Positions 37,584 through 48,144 of a stretch of 64,000 nucleotides of DNA are shown here, piece by piece. A program made the position numbers and the translations under genes. A model generated the notes under the pieces. That model saw nothing but the letters and a program-made list of their open reading frames with translations, was not told the DNA's origin and searched no databases. The stretch comes from Fischerella sp. CENA71. Its GTDB lineage: Bacteria; Cyanobacteriota; Cyanobacteriia; Cyanobacteriales; Nostocaceae. The stretch spans positions 62,001-126,000 of the forward strand of contig JANBVI010000008.1 in the NCBI GenBank assembly GCA_024239075.1, given 5' to 3'. Position 1 is the stretch's first letter. The number at the start of each line of letters is the position of its first letter.

Positions 37584-40500
37584 ATGTCTATAAAACGTCA
37601 GCTAGTCAAAACAATTAAAAAAAATTCCAAAAAACTCAGAAACATTTATTTACTTAAAATAAAAAAAATAATTATTCGACTATTACAAAATCTTTCACTG
37701 ATCAGAAGAAAACGAGGTACAGTGAATGCTGGTTTTGTACTGCCAACAGTGGCAATGGTATCAATAGTGGTTATTCTCCTGGCCACTGCAATTATGTTCC
37801 GGTCATTTGATCGTGCTAAAAACGCCAGCAATGTCCGTGTCAATGAAGCTGTTTTGAGTGCTGCAACTCCAGCAATTGATAGAGGTAGAGCTAAACTCAA
37901 TAAGCTATTTCAAGATAAACGACTACCACGGGCTACACCGACAGATGCAGCACTATACACTGTTCTGAAAGATAAATTAAACGAATATACCTTTGGTGAC
38001 GAAACACCACTAAAGCTCACATATAAATATAAAGATAAAAATAATCAGGAGATCACAGATACCTTAGAAACGGCCTGGCGATTTCCCATTGATACCGATA
38101 ACAACGGAAAATTTGATAGCTACACATTGTATGGAATTTACTTTAAAACTCCTCCAGTAAGTAGTGATAATAAATATAGCCGTGCCAGAAATCCTTTAGA
38201 AGCCAGAACTCCACCAATGGCACAAGGTACTTTGGATACAAATTGTGGTGCTAATACGAGTGCCGTTTTAGTAGGTAATACGGGTTGGATTAAACAAAAT
38301 AATGAGTTAAAGAAATCTTTTTTTGTTTATACTGCCACAGTACCAATTACATCCGATCCACAAAAAGATAGCACTATTGCTACAGCAGATCAAAATAAAT
38401 ACGAGCAGTACAAAGGCAATAAAGGTTTTGCAGCTGTAGAGTATCAACAAGACCGGGTACAAATACCACCCAATAACTATGCTGTTGTTTACGAAGATGA
38501 TATAGCACTTACTCCCGGTCCAAATTTTAATTTAAATGGGTCGGTTTTTACTAATAGCAACTTACTCACTGCTGGAGTTAATGGTGGACAGATCCAGTTT
38601 TATCAAGTTAGTGCTAAAGCGTCTTGTTTCTATGAAGCTAAAAACGCCAAAATTATAGTAGGTGGTAATCTAGCACTTGGTGGATTCACTTCTGCCGATC
38701 ATTCAACAAATAAAACCCCTAAAGTTGATTTATTCAAAGGTAAAACTGCTAATGTTGACAGTAAAGATTGGGTCAGGTCAGTCAATAGTAGCAATAGTCC
38801 TAGAGACACAGCATATAACAATCTAGCTTATGTGAGTCGCATTAATAGGCTGGTTGCTGCTCAAATGGTTAACAGTTCAAATAGTGACCCATCGGAAGTA
38901 AAAGACGGTATTGAAAAGAAAAAGAAAAGCTTAGGCTTATCAAGTTTCACAACAGCGGAAGAAGATAAAATTCGCCGTCAACAACTGGAAACTTATTTCA
39001 GGAAACGTACTCGTCGTGTTCCTTTTGCAGAAGTTGGATTTAATGTTACAGACGCAGATCCTACCCCATTGTTGCAAGGTAGTGGTGATACTCTACGTGC
39101 TAATGATCAGTGGATTTATCCCACAGATCCGACCGATGGCAAAACAGGTACTAATTACACTAAACTATCACTTAATATCAGTAGTACATCCTTAGAACCA
39201 AAGGCCACAGAGCCGAAAGAACTCAAAAAAGATGGTGGAAAAGAAGCAGAATTAGGTGACAGGGTTCTAGTTGGTAACAACCTGCCTGAACTTTGGTGGG
39301 ATAAGACTAAAAATCAGTTTGTAGGATCGGGTATTGAGGATACCCAACAAATTAGTGGCATTAAATGGGATAAGCCAACTGATACAACAGAAATTCGCAC
39401 ACGACGTTCTTTAGTGCAAACATTAGCTGATGTAGGATCTACAGAAAGAGATGGTGAATGGGAATTAGACGCAGCGAGAGTACCAGGAGACCCCACAGAA
39501 CCTGTTGGTGGTTTGCGTGTCGTAACTGGTGCAGGTATTTATTTCAACCAGGGTGGCACTCCTGGTAGTTTTGATAAAACTGTCACAACAATTTGGCCGG
39601 ATACAATGCCAGTGCCAGCTACAGCACCAGCTAAAAAAACTATCACACCATATTGGATGTATTCTTATATGGGTACTGGAGGTATTTTCAATAACATAGC
39701 ATCCCTAACATATACATGGCCTGAGATTGCTGATGACCCAATCACTACAACAGTAGATGAATCTAAGACTCCATATCTGCAAATGCGGGCTACGGCAGTT
39801 TATCACTACAAATCTACTAATTACGACCCTCAAAATCCAAAACCCATAGCGTGTGTAAGTAGTTTTTATGTTCCGACTAACAGCAATACAGCCAAGAACA
39901 TAAACACACTACCCGATGCTAAAGATAAGGATGGTAACTTTATTATTCAGGAAGATGCTAATGGTAAATCCAACAATGGTATAGTTTACCCCGCACCTAC
40001 CAAGACTGTCACTGATTATTCGACAGTGCTAACGTACCAGTCTCAATTAAAGTATCCAAATGGACGTTTGATAGATGATGGACTACTGGCAAGAGCATTA
40101 GCAAAAACAGCAGCAAATCGTACTATTTCAGAGCAGTCTGCTATTGATGCTCAGATTTGCGCTCTGCAAATTAAATATGATTCAACTTTTCAACCTGTAA
40201 CTAGCAGTCCTGTCATTCCTCATGGTGCAATTAGGGAAATAACTTTATTGGATTCTAGGGAAGTTAAGCAAAATAGCATTAGCAGCACTCCACCATCTCA
40301 AACCTACGATCTTCCCATCAGAGACAGACAACCCCTAGAAATTCGCAGTACTGTTCTAGACCTAGACCTACTCCGCAAAACAACTATTGGTAATGCCACC
40401 CCATCCCAAGAATACTTATTACCCAATAGCGGTCTTATCTATGCAACTCGTGATGGCGCTTTGCCAGATGCCAGTGGAGGTAGTACAGAAGCAGCAAAGC

Positions 40501-42155
40501 TAGTCAGTCCTGTGGACTATAGACTTGACCCTACTCGTCGTCCTAACGCCATTATGCTAGTCAATGGTGATAAGCTTTGGCGGACAGAAACTTACCGTGA
40601 TGTAGAGAAAGGATTGATTTTAGCTACCAATTTGCCTGTGTATATTAAGGGTAACTTTAATAGACACACCAAAGAGGAATTTGAACAACAACTAAACGAT
40701 GACTGGAGTCAGAATTTCTACTCTCGTTCTACACTGGATAAAAACTTTGCCTGTCGTAAAGGTGATCCAAGATTAGTAGATTGTACCACTGGTGATGAAT
40801 GGCGACCTGCCACTGTCATAGCAGATGCTGTTACCTTACTTTCTGGAACTTTTAAAGAGGGATACCGTGACGAGGGTGACTATGACTGGAGTCAAAACAA
40901 CCTAGCCTCAGTACCGACTGGTTTCTCAAAATACAATAACTTTGTCACCAATGCTAAATGGTATGACGACACGGGCAAACCCAACTATTTCAGTTCTTAC
41001 TTAAATAACTTTGTTACACCTGTTCTTTTAAGGACGGTACCAGGTGCATATTTGACAGAAGTTTGTCCTGTAACCAATGGAAAAGGAAGCATAGTAACAG
41101 GAAACAACACAACACAAGTAGATGCACAAGTATTCTGTAGTGATCCCAAAAACTGGACTATTCAGACATCCTGTAGTGTTAACGGTGGAGGTAATACTTA
41201 TCTCAATGACAAAATTGTAGGTAAAAATGGAGATCCTAGTAACAGTAGGATTAAAACCGGATATATTTTTGATGATCCAGAAAGCTTTGGAGAAGAAAAT
41301 AATAAAGGGCCAAAATGTTTCGATGATAATGCTCCCCGCCGAATAGCCTTTGTTAGAGATTTAATTACAGGAAACATAACCTCACCACTTCAAGTCCTTG
41401 GTGTTGATAAAAGTGGGAAAGTCCAAATATTCGATTTTGGAACATCAAAATCAAAAGTTGGCACAGAACTGATGGCTCCACCTAACGGCGTAACTATGCC
41501 TTGGTTACAGCCAACTGTAACTCTTGGCAATATCACGGCACTTACACCGATATTACAACTCAGACAACCCTTTGCTACTCCTTCTAACCCAGATAACAAT
41601 AGCACTGTTTCAGGAAGCAAAGACAATAGAAAATGGTTACAAGAAGCTACTGATACTACTTTCAACTTAATTATAGTTGCAGGAGATAGCCCAGCTCGTT
41701 CTGATGGAGATAGTTCTGAAGATAACGGTGGTCTGCATAATTTTGTCCGCTTTATGGAAAATTGGCAACCAGCAAGTGGTAATTCAAAAGCCAGAATTAG
41801 CGGAGCTTTCATGCAGGTGAAAAAGAGTGCTTACGCTACAGGTCCATATACTACAGCTTTCTCCGATGGAACCAATAATGAACTCAAATATGCCATTGAG
41901 ATAAGTAGCGGTAGAGGTACTGGTTACCTTCCTCCTACAAGACAATGGGGTTATGATGTAGCACTGCTGTCTCAAGCTCCTGACTTGTTTGCCAACAAAC
42001 TGATACTAACACCACCTGATTTACCAGATGAATATTTCCGCGAAGTTGGTCGAGATGACAAATGGGTAGAGACATTGTTATGTGCTAAAAATGGCGCTGA
42101 CAATACTAAATTTGCCATAGATCAAGATCAGCGTCCTTCAACGTGCAAATCATAA
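37584..42155 (+). CDS. hpsA: Hormogonium polysaccharide biosynthesis protein HpsA
   Basis: A very large exported protein (about 1,523 residues from the ATG at 37584; the TTG at 37554 would add ten) needed in Nostoc for the polysaccharide that supports gliding. It begins with a long basic leader and then a pilin-like helix (AGFVLPTVAMVSIVVILLAT), where the residue that is normally Glu5 is Thr. The rest is a Thr/Asp/Asn-rich beta-type region with scattered Cys. First gene of the hps block. Identification rests on size, architecture and neighbours. Confidence 0.88.
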   Translation: MSIKRQLVKTIKKNSKKLRNIYLLKIKKIIIRLLQNLSLIRRKRGTVNAGFVLPTVAMVSIVVILLATAIMFRSFDRAKNASNVRVNEAVLSAATPAIDRGRAKLNKLFQDKRLPRATPTDAALYTVLKDKLNEYTFGDETPLKLTYKYKDKNNQEITDTLETAWRFPIDTDNNGKFDSYTLYGIYFKTPPVSSDNKYSRARNPLEARTPPMAQGTLDTNCGANTSAVLVGNTGWIKQNNELKKSFFVYTATVPITSDPQKDSTIATADQNKYEQYKGNKGFAAVEYQQDRVQIPPNNYAVVYEDDIALTPGPNFNLNGSVFTNSNLLTAGVNGGQIQFYQVSAKASCFYEAKNAKIIVGGNLALGGFTSADHSTNKTPKVDLFKGKTANVDSKDWVRSVNSSNSPRDTAYNNLAYVSRINRLVAAQMVNSSNSDPSEVKDGIEKKKKSLGLSSFTTAEEDKIRRQQLETYFRKRTRRVPFAEVGFNVTDADPTPLLQGSGDTLRANDQWIYPTDPTDGKTGTNYTKLSLNISSTSLEPKATEPKELKKDGGKEAELGDRVLVGNNLPELWWDKTKNQFVGSGIEDTQQISGIKWDKPTDTTEIRTRRSLVQTLADVGSTERDGEWELDAARVPGDPTEPVGGLRVVTGAGIYFNQGGTPGSFDKTVTTIWPDTMPVPATAPAKKTITPYWMYSYMGTGGIFNNIASLTYTWPEIADDPITTTVDESKTPYLQMRATAVYHYKSTNYDPQNPKPIACVSSFYVPTNSNTAKNINTLPDAKDKDGNFIIQEDANGKSNNGIVYPAPTKTVTDYSTVLTYQSQLKYPNGRLIDDGLLARALAKTAANRTISEQSAIDAQICALQIKYDSTFQPVTSSPVIPHGAIREITLLDSREVKQNSISSTPPSQTYDLPIRDRQPLEIRSTVLDLDLLRKTTIGNATPSQEYLLPNSGLIYATRDGALPDASGGSTEAAKLVSPVDYRLDPTRRPNAIMLVNGDKLWRTETYRDVEKGLILATNLPVYIKGNFNRHTKEEFEQQLNDDWSQNFYSRSTLDKNFACRKGDPRLVDCTTGDEWRPATVIADAVTLLSGTFKEGYRDEGDYDWSQNNLASVPTGFSKYNNFVTNAKWYDDTGKPNYFSSYLNNFVTPVLLRTVPGAYLTEVCPVTNGKGSIVTGNNTTQVDAQVFCSDPKNWTIQTSCSVNGGGNTYLNDKIVGKNGDPSNSRIKTGYIFDDPESFGEENNKGPKCFDDNAPRRIAFVRDLITGNITSPLQVLGVDKSGKVQIFDFGTSKSKVGTELMAPPNGVTMPWLQPTVTLGNITALTPILQLRQPFATPSNPDNNSTVSGSKDNRKWLQEATDTTFNLIIVAGDSPARSDGDSSEDNGGLHNFVRFMENWQPASGNSKARISGAFMQVKKSAYATGPYTTAFSDGTNNELKYAIEISSGRGTGYLPPTRQWGYDVALLSQAPDLFANKLILTPPDLPDEYFREVGRDDKWVETLLCAKNGADNTKFAIDQDQRPSTCKS

Positions 42156-42178
42156 AACTGAGAAGCTGGTGATAAGTC

Positions 42179-42919
42179 ATGATGAAACACAAACCACAGC
42201 AAAAAACTTCATCTTCCAGTGATTCTGGTTTTACGATTATTGAATCACTTTTAGCGATAGTTTTAGTTGCCATTTTATTGGCAGTTATATCCCCTGTCCT
42301 TGTCATGTCAACAGCTATCCGTGTCCAATCTCGACGGATAGAAAAAGCAACTCAGGCTGCAAATACATTCATTGATGGTGTTAGAACCGGCTCAATTAAA
42401 CCACCAGGTGAATACAATAACAACAACAAAATTATATTAGACCCAGCAACCGCAGATAAGCCTAGAAGCCTGGAAGATAATTTACTTAGTCTCACACAAA
42501 TGCCAATTCCTAGTACAAAAGATGATAATGATTTGTATCTGTTTAAAAAAGATGGCACCATTTGTCATACCAGTGAGACAGGTTGTACAAAAAACTCAGA
42601 TAGCCCGTTTGAGGAATTTTACATTCAAGCTCGTCAAATTATAGTGAAAAATAGTACAGCGATCGACGGTTATCGTCTAGGAATTCGAGTTTATCGGTCA
42701 GATGTTGATTTTAATAAACCTCTCCTAGCTAGTACAAAAGACAGTTCAGGAAATAGCACTAAACAAACAGCCTCAACTTTTAGTGCAAGTATAGGTAACA
42801 AGCAAGCACCAGCAATAGAAAGAACAGTGGATATTGGCAATATTACCACTACATTTCAGGCTTTATGTAAGCGTCTTGGTCTAGTACCTGACAAGAATGG
42901 AAACCAAAATTGTCAATAA
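42179..42919 (+). CDS. hpsB: Pseudopilin HpsB
   Basis: A 246-residue type IV pilin-like protein. The prepilin cleavage site G|FTIIESLLAIVLVAILLAV is at about residues 18-38, with Glu5 present. Starts 23 bp after hpsA in the same direction. In Nostoc punctiforme the HpsB-D pseudopilins are thought to form part of a secretion device for hormogonium polysaccharide. Confidence 0.85.
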   Translation: MMKHKPQQKTSSSSDSGFTIIESLLAIVLVAILLAVISPVLVMSTAIRVQSRRIEKATQAANTFIDGVRTGSIKPPGEYNNNNKIILDPATADKPRSLEDNLLSLTQMPIPSTKDDNDLYLFKKDGTICHTSETGCTKNSDSPFEEFYIQARQIIVKNSTAIDGYRLGIRVYRSDVDFNKPLLASTKDSSGNSTKQTASTFSASIGNKQAPAIERTVDIGNITTTFQALCKRLGLVPDKNGNQNCQ

Positions 42920-43240
42920 TTAGCCAGAGTAATATCTTGCACTATTGTCAATCACTGTAGGGTGGGCATTGCCCAGAAAGTAAAAATAAGGTTTTGAGTC
43001 AACACGAAACATTGTCCATCTTACAAAAATTGCAATACAGAAACTCGTACAAGATGTGAACAAACATAATTAACAGTCAAATAAAAAGCTTGTTTTTGGT
43101 TAAGGATTTATCCCTTCTGCTAATGATTTTTATAATTAAAATCTTTACTAAAATCTTTATGTTAATTTATTTCTCCTAGTTAAAACATTGGAAAAACTGA
43201 CAATTTGCAAGCGGTGTATCTTCAATAAAAGGATAAATTT
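42920..43240. other. Intergenic region inside the hps locus
   Basis: No gene seen. GGGTGGGCATTGCCC at about 42960-42974 repeats the core of the hairpin at 32122-32140. The rest is A+T-rich and may hold an internal promoter for hpsC. Confidence 0.4.
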
Positions 43241-44209
43241 ATGATGATGAAGACACTCCAATTTATACTTAGGAGCCAAATTAAAAGCTCCAAAGTTATT
43301 TATAAATCTGGTGGTTTTACTCTCATTGAATTGTTAGTAGCTTTGTTGATCGCTTTTTTAATCATCACACCATTATTAGGCTTCATGATTAATGTGATAA
43401 GTACAGAGAGACAGGAGCAAGCTAAAGCCAATTCTGAGCAAGAAATCCAAGCTGCACTCAATTACATTTCTCGTGATTTACAACAGGCAGTGTATATCTA
43501 TGATGCTGCCGGTATTGAAGCAATAAAATCTCAATTGCGTTACCCAAATGATACAGAGAAGCTGCCCTTACTAGTTTTTTGGAAACGAGAATTAGTTAAT
43601 AATGTAATCGCAGCAGCCGATAATTCAAAAGATGATATTTTTGTTTACTCATTAGTTGCTTACTATTTAATTAAAGATAGTAATACTACTTGGTCAAAAG
43701 CTGCTCGCATCGCTAGATGGCAAATTAAAGATGGTGTGAGAACTACAAGTGGTGGTGTAGATTGTACAGGATATACTGGCAAGTATGTCAATGCTGATAA
43801 CTGTCCCAGTCCAGGTTTTGCTCCTTTTGCAGACCAGTTTGATGAGGCTGACAGTTTAGAGCAAGGGATGAACAAATGGAAAAAAGCGTCTGGAACTTAT
43901 AATACTGATGCTACAGTCTTGATTGACTATGTTGATCAAAGTACTGATTCACCGCGACCAGATGCAGCTTGCCCTCCTAACTCGACAACGCCTGTAATTA
44001 CATGGTCAAAAATATCACCAACCAACAATATAACAGGATTTTATGTTTGTGTAGATAGAGCTAACACAACAGCACAGATATTTATCCGAGGTAATGCACT
44101 GGCTCGTCTCGACAGCGATACCAACACAATCAAATACAATGCTGGTAAAAAAACTTATTTCCCCGCAACAAGTGTAAGAGTTCAAGGACGGGGATATTTA
44201 TTTAGGTAA
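43241..44209 (+). CDS. hpsC: Pseudopilin HpsC (PilW-like)
   Basis: A 322-residue pilin-like protein with cleavage site G|FTLIELLVALLIAFLI at about residues 25-40 and a helix continuing to about 50, then a large soluble head with Cys residues. Size and position fit PilW-type minor pilins and HpsC. Follows hpsB by about 320 bp and precedes hpsD by 25 bp. Confidence 0.83.
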   Translation: MMMKTLQFILRSQIKSSKVIYKSGGFTLIELLVALLIAFLIITPLLGFMINVISTERQEQAKANSEQEIQAALNYISRDLQQAVYIYDAAGIEAIKSQLRYPNDTEKLPLLVFWKRELVNNVIAAADNSKDDIFVYSLVAYYLIKDSNTTWSKAARIARWQIKDGVRTTSGGVDCTGYTGKYVNADNCPSPGFAPFADQFDEADSLEQGMNKWKKASGTYNTDATVLIDYVDQSTDSPRPDAACPPNSTTPVITWSKISPTNNITGFYVCVDRANTTAQIFIRGNALARLDSDTNTIKYNAGKKTYFPATSVRVQGRGYLFR

Positions 44210-44234
44210 ATGCTTTAAATACAGGGGGCAACCA

Positions 44235-44912
44235 ATGGCTGCTGATTACATAATAGAAAAGCTGAATGTCAAGTTATTACAGTTTCACAACAGGAATGCA
44301 AAAAGTAAATTACGAGGTTTAGCATCTGAATACAATCAGCACGATGCTGGTTTTAGTTTGCTAGAAGTCCTAGTAGTGATAGTAATGATAGGAGTTTTAT
44401 CAGCGATCGCAATTCCTAGCTGGCTTACTTTTGTAAAACGACAGCAGATTAATAAGGCTAATGATGCTGTTTTCGCAGCCTTACAAGATGCACAACAAGA
44501 AGCTAAAAAGAAAAAAGTTAGCTACAGCGTCAGTATTAGAACTGACAACAATACTCCTCAAATAGCAATTTATCAAGGCTCAACTCCAACAAACTGGCTT
44601 GATTTAGGGAGAGATTTAGGAATTAAACCAAAACAAATCATACTTGGTACAAATCTGAGCAACGTTAATACGAACGGTGGTTCTGTCACATACGCTTCCG
44701 CCTTTGATACCAATGCACCACAAACTATTACTTTTGACTATATGGGTATTTTGGCATCTAAAACTAATAATAATGCTCCTGATACAGGTTTAAAAGTTAT
44801 AGTAGCCATACCACAAGTAGGAAATAATAGTGTTAGTCAGGTAAAGCGATGTGTGATTGTAGAAACTCTGATTGGGGGAATGCGGACAGCTAAAGATACA
44901 TCATGCACTTAA
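44235..44912 (+). CDS. hpsD: Pseudopilin HpsD (FimT/GspH-like)
   Basis: A 225-residue protein with an unusually long leader (about 38 residues) before the cleavage site G|FSLLEVLVVIVMIGVL, then IAIPSWLTFVKRQQINKA as in FimT-type minor pilins. The Cys pair near the end (KRCVIVETLIGG..KDTSC) is shared with the later pseudopilin at 48145. A GGGGG ribosome-binding site precedes the ATG. Confidence 0.75.
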   Translation: MAADYIIEKLNVKLLQFHNRNAKSKLRGLASEYNQHDAGFSLLEVLVVIVMIGVLSAIAIPSWLTFVKRQQINKANDAVFAALQDAQQEAKKKKVSYSVSIRTDNNTPQIAIYQGSTPTNWLDLGRDLGIKPKQIILGTNLSNVNTNGGSVTYASAFDTNAPQTITFDYMGILASKTNNNAPDTGLKVIVAIPQVGNNSVSQVKRCVIVETLIGGMRTAKDTSCT

Positions 44913-45135
44913 ATAAATTTTGTCCGTGAACAGACATTAGCAAAAATTCCATAAAAATACGGTACAGAAAACTACACCTAAAGAGCAAAATTATAAAAAC
45001 GGGTGCAGTTTTTTTATTTGATATATTACTAATTTTTAAGCAAAAGGCTAGGCACATAGTATATCTTTGAATACTTAATATCGACTGGACATCCTCGGAC
45101 AGCTACTTTATTTATATAAGTAAAATTTTTACACT

Positions 45136-46101
45136 ATGACTCAGAGTATTGACTTGACTGTAGCGATACCAACATATAACGGTGCTAATCGTTTACCTGA
45201 ACTATTAGAACGGCTAAGAAATCAACTTGAGACTGAAAATATTTCTTGGGAGATTATTGTTGTAGATAATAACAGTAATGATGGTACAGCCAAACTTATT
45301 AAAGATTATAAAAAAAATTGGCGGTGTTCTTATCCTTTAAAATACTGCTTTGAGCCTAAACAGGGAGCAGCTTACGCACGAAAAAAAGCAGTTACTGAAG
45401 CAAAAGGCGAAATAATTGGGTTTTTAGATGATGACAATTATCCATTATCAAACTGGGTAGCCGCAGCTTATAGTTTTGCCAAAAAACATCCCAAAGCAGG
45501 AGCTTATGGAAGTCAAATTCATCCTGAGTGGGAAGTAAAACCACCAGAAAACTTTCAAAGAATAGCCCCATTTTTAGCAATTACAGAGCGAGGAGATTTA
45601 CCTCTGCTGTATGCACCTAATAAAAAATTACTACCCCCTTCTGCTGGACTCGTTATTCGTCGAATAGCTTGGTTAGAAAGTGTACCTAATCAGCCTATTT
45701 TAACTGGTAGAGTTACTGGCAATATGCTTACCAGTGAAGATTTAGAAATGTTGTTGTATATCCAAAAAAGAGGATGGGAAATTTGGTATAACCCAGAAAT
45801 GGAAATCTACCACAGAATCACAAGCCACCGTTTAGAAAAAAACTATTTAATACCCTTTTTTCAAGGTATTGGACTTAGCCGTTATGTTACACGAATGTTG
45901 AATGTCAAACCTTGGTATAAACCGATTGTTTTCTTAGCTTATATTATCAATGATTTGCGTAAAATTTTCTTGCATATACTTACACATGGAAATAAGTTAC
46001 AAAGTGATTTAGTTGCTGTTTGTGAAATGCAATTATTTTTCAGCAGTTTAATTAGTCCATTTTATCTGTGGATAAATGGATATTTAAAAGCAAATAAATA
46101 A
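45136..46101 (+). CDS. hpsE: Family-2 glycosyltransferase, HpsE-like
   Basis: A 321-residue sugar transferase. The GT-A fold start is TVAIPTYNGANRLPELLERL, the nucleotide Asp lies in VVDNNSNDGTA and the metal-binding acidic motif in GFLDDDNYPLSNW. One or two hydrophobic helices near the C-terminus may hold it at the membrane. It is closely similar to the next gene, which suggests tandem duplication. Assigned to HpsE by order in the locus. Confidence 0.75.
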   Translation: MTQSIDLTVAIPTYNGANRLPELLERLRNQLETENISWEIIVVDNNSNDGTAKLIKDYKKNWRCSYPLKYCFEPKQGAAYARKKAVTEAKGEIIGFLDDDNYPLSNWVAAAYSFAKKHPKAGAYGSQIHPEWEVKPPENFQRIAPFLAITERGDLPLLYAPNKKLLPPSAGLVIRRIAWLESVPNQPILTGRVTGNMLTSEDLEMLLYIQKRGWEIWYNPEMEIYHRITSHRLEKNYLIPFFQGIGLSRYVTRMLNVKPWYKPIVFLAYIINDLRKIFLHILTHGNKLQSDLVAVCEMQLFFSSLISPFYLWINGYLKANK

Positions 46102-46107
46102 AATTAT

Positions 46108-47094
46108 ATGAATAATTTATTAACGAACAAAGTAGACTTCACCGTAGCTATCCCTACATATAATGGTGAAAAACGTTTACCTAATGTTTTAGAACATCTT
46201 TTAAACCAGACAGGAGTAGAAAACCTCAACTGGGAAATTATTATTGTAGATAATAATAGTTCAGATCAAACAGCCGAGGTAATCAGTCATTATCAAAATA
46301 ACTATAATGGAAAGTTTACCATCAAGTATTTTCAAGAAAAAGAACAGGGAATCGCTTTTGCACGACAGAGGGCTGTGACTGAAGCTAAAGGAGATTTTAT
46401 TGCTTTTTTAGATGATGATAATCTGCCTGCAAATGATTGGATTTTACAGTCTTATAAATTTGGTCAAAAGTATCCTCATGCAGGTGCTTGGAGTGGGAAA
46501 ATTCACGGTAGTTTTGAAGTCAATCCACCAGAAAATTTTAAAAAAATTCAGACTTTTCTAGCTATTAGAGAACATGGAGAAGAAGCACATTTATTTGATG
46601 CAAATACTTTAAGACTTCCTCCCGGTGCTGCACTTGTTGTTCGTAAACAAGCTTGGTGCGAAAGTGTCCCAAAAAAATTAATTTTTAAAGGGAGACTAGG
46701 AAAATTTATGATTAGTGGTGATGACACAGAAGTACTGTTGTATATACACAAAGCAGGTTGGCAAATTTGGTATAACCCTGCAATGCATGTTGTTCATCAA
46801 ATACCAAGTTGGCGACTTGAAAGAGATTACTTACTAAATCTAGCTTTTGGATGTGGCTTATGTATTTTTCACCTACGTTTAATAAATAGTAAATGTTGGG
46901 AAATGCCAATAGTTTTTATGAAAACTATTGTAGGAAATTTACGTAGAATTTTACACCACGTCTATATGTATAGAGGGAAAATAAAAAGTGATATTATAGT
47001 TGTTTTTGAAATTAGGTTTTACTTTGCTAGTATGCTAAGTCCTTTTTATTTTATTAAATGTTTTTCAGAGAAATATAATAATAATAAACAATAA
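46108..47094 (+). CDS. Family-2 glycosyltransferase, paralog of HpsE
   Basis: A 328-residue transferase with the same landmarks as its neighbour: TVAIPTYNGEKRLPNVLEHL, IVDNNSSDQTAE, AFLDDDNLPANDW, and a shared IWYNPAMHVVHQIPSWRLE block. It starts 6 bp after the previous stop, so they are co-transcribed. Corresponds to the hpsF position of the Nostoc locus, but I do not assign the name. Confidence 0.8.
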   Translation: MNNLLTNKVDFTVAIPTYNGEKRLPNVLEHLLNQTGVENLNWEIIIVDNNSSDQTAEVISHYQNNYNGKFTIKYFQEKEQGIAFARQRAVTEAKGDFIAFLDDDNLPANDWILQSYKFGQKYPHAGAWSGKIHGSFEVNPPENFKKIQTFLAIREHGEEAHLFDANTLRLPPGAALVVRKQAWCESVPKKLIFKGRLGKFMISGDDTEVLLYIHKAGWQIWYNPAMHVVHQIPSWRLERDYLLNLAFGCGLCIFHLRLINSKCWEMPIVFMKTIVGNLRRILHHVYMYRGKIKSDIIVVFEIRFYFASMLSPFYFIKCFSEKYNNNKQ

Positions 47095-47112
47095 ATATAT
47101 AAGATTAGTTAC

Positions 47113-48072
47113 ATGAATCAAATTAAACCAAAAATTTCTATTGTTATACCAGTATATAACAGCGAAAAAACAATTAAAGACACTATAAAATCTGTTTTAA
47201 AACAAACATGGAACGATTTTGAGTTAATTATTATTAACGACGGTTCTAACGACTCAACATTAGAAGTGATTTCACAATTTAAAGATCCTAGAATAAAAGT
47301 ATTTTCATTTGAAAATGCTGGTGGTAACGTTAGTCGTAATCGTGGGCTTAACCGAGCAACTGGAGAATTTGTGAGTTTTTTGGATGCAGATGATATTTGG
47401 ACATCTGATAAACTTGAAAGCCAATTCCATGCTTTACAAGCAAATCCCGAAGCAATAGTGGCTTATAGTTGGACTGATTATATAGATGAACAAGGAAAAT
47501 TGCTATTTCCCGGTACACATATTACTGCTAATGGAAATGTTTATGAACAGCTAGTAGTAAGTAATTTTTTGGAGAATGGCTCTAATCCATTAATTCGTAG
47601 AGAAGCCCTAGTTCAATTAGATGGATTTGATGAAGAGTTAACTGCTGCTCAAGATTGGGATATGTGGCTCAGATTAGCCAAAAAGTTTGATTTTATAGCT
47701 GTTGCACGTGTACAAATACTATACAGAGTTAGTGCGAATTCTTTATCTACAAATCTTGCAAGACAAGAAAAAGCAAGCTTAGAAGTGCTTGGTAAAGTTT
47801 GCCTTACAAATACACACAACCTCAATTATCTTAAAAATAAAAGTCTGGCAAATCTCTATAAATATCTTACATGTAAAGCTCTACAACAACCTTTCAATAG
47901 AAAAAAGGGTTTAGCAGCAGCTAGATTATTATGGAAATATATCTTTTATGATTCTTCAAGATTTAACCATATTAATTTAATATTAAGACTTTCACTAAAA
48001 ATAGTCTTGATTGTAATCTTACCCTGTACTTTATCCACAGCATTATTAGCACGTATGAAGAGTAATAATTAG
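47113..48072 (+). CDS. Family-2 glycosyltransferase
   Basis: A 319-residue transferase of a different subgroup from the two before it: KISIVIPVYNSEKTIKDTIK, IINDGSNDST, FLDADDIWTSDKLE, and the acceptor-side AAQDWDMWLRLAKKF. A C-terminal hydrophobic helix (about 292-312) is likely. Starts 18 bp after the preceding gene. May match the hpsG position. Confidence 0.85.
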   Translation: MNQIKPKISIVIPVYNSEKTIKDTIKSVLKQTWNDFELIIINDGSNDSTLEVISQFKDPRIKVFSFENAGGNVSRNRGLNRATGEFVSFLDADDIWTSDKLESQFHALQANPEAIVAYSWTDYIDEQGKLLFPGTHITANGNVYEQLVVSNFLENGSNPLIRREALVQLDGFDEELTAAQDWDMWLRLAKKFDFIAVARVQILYRVSANSLSTNLARQEKASLEVLGKVCLTNTHNLNYLKNKSLANLYKYLTCKALQQPFNRKKGLAAARLLWKYIFYDSSRFNHINLILRLSLKIVLIVILPCTLSTALLARMKSNN

Positions 48073-48144
48073 AAAATATACATTAAAGGTATACACATAA
48101 ATCATCCGGACATTTGAAAAACTCCTAGAAAATAAAAATTAAGA

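Noticed and set aside
41390-41812. 140-codon minus-strand ORF inside hpsA
   Set aside because: Antisense to a long real gene, with no recognisable domain.
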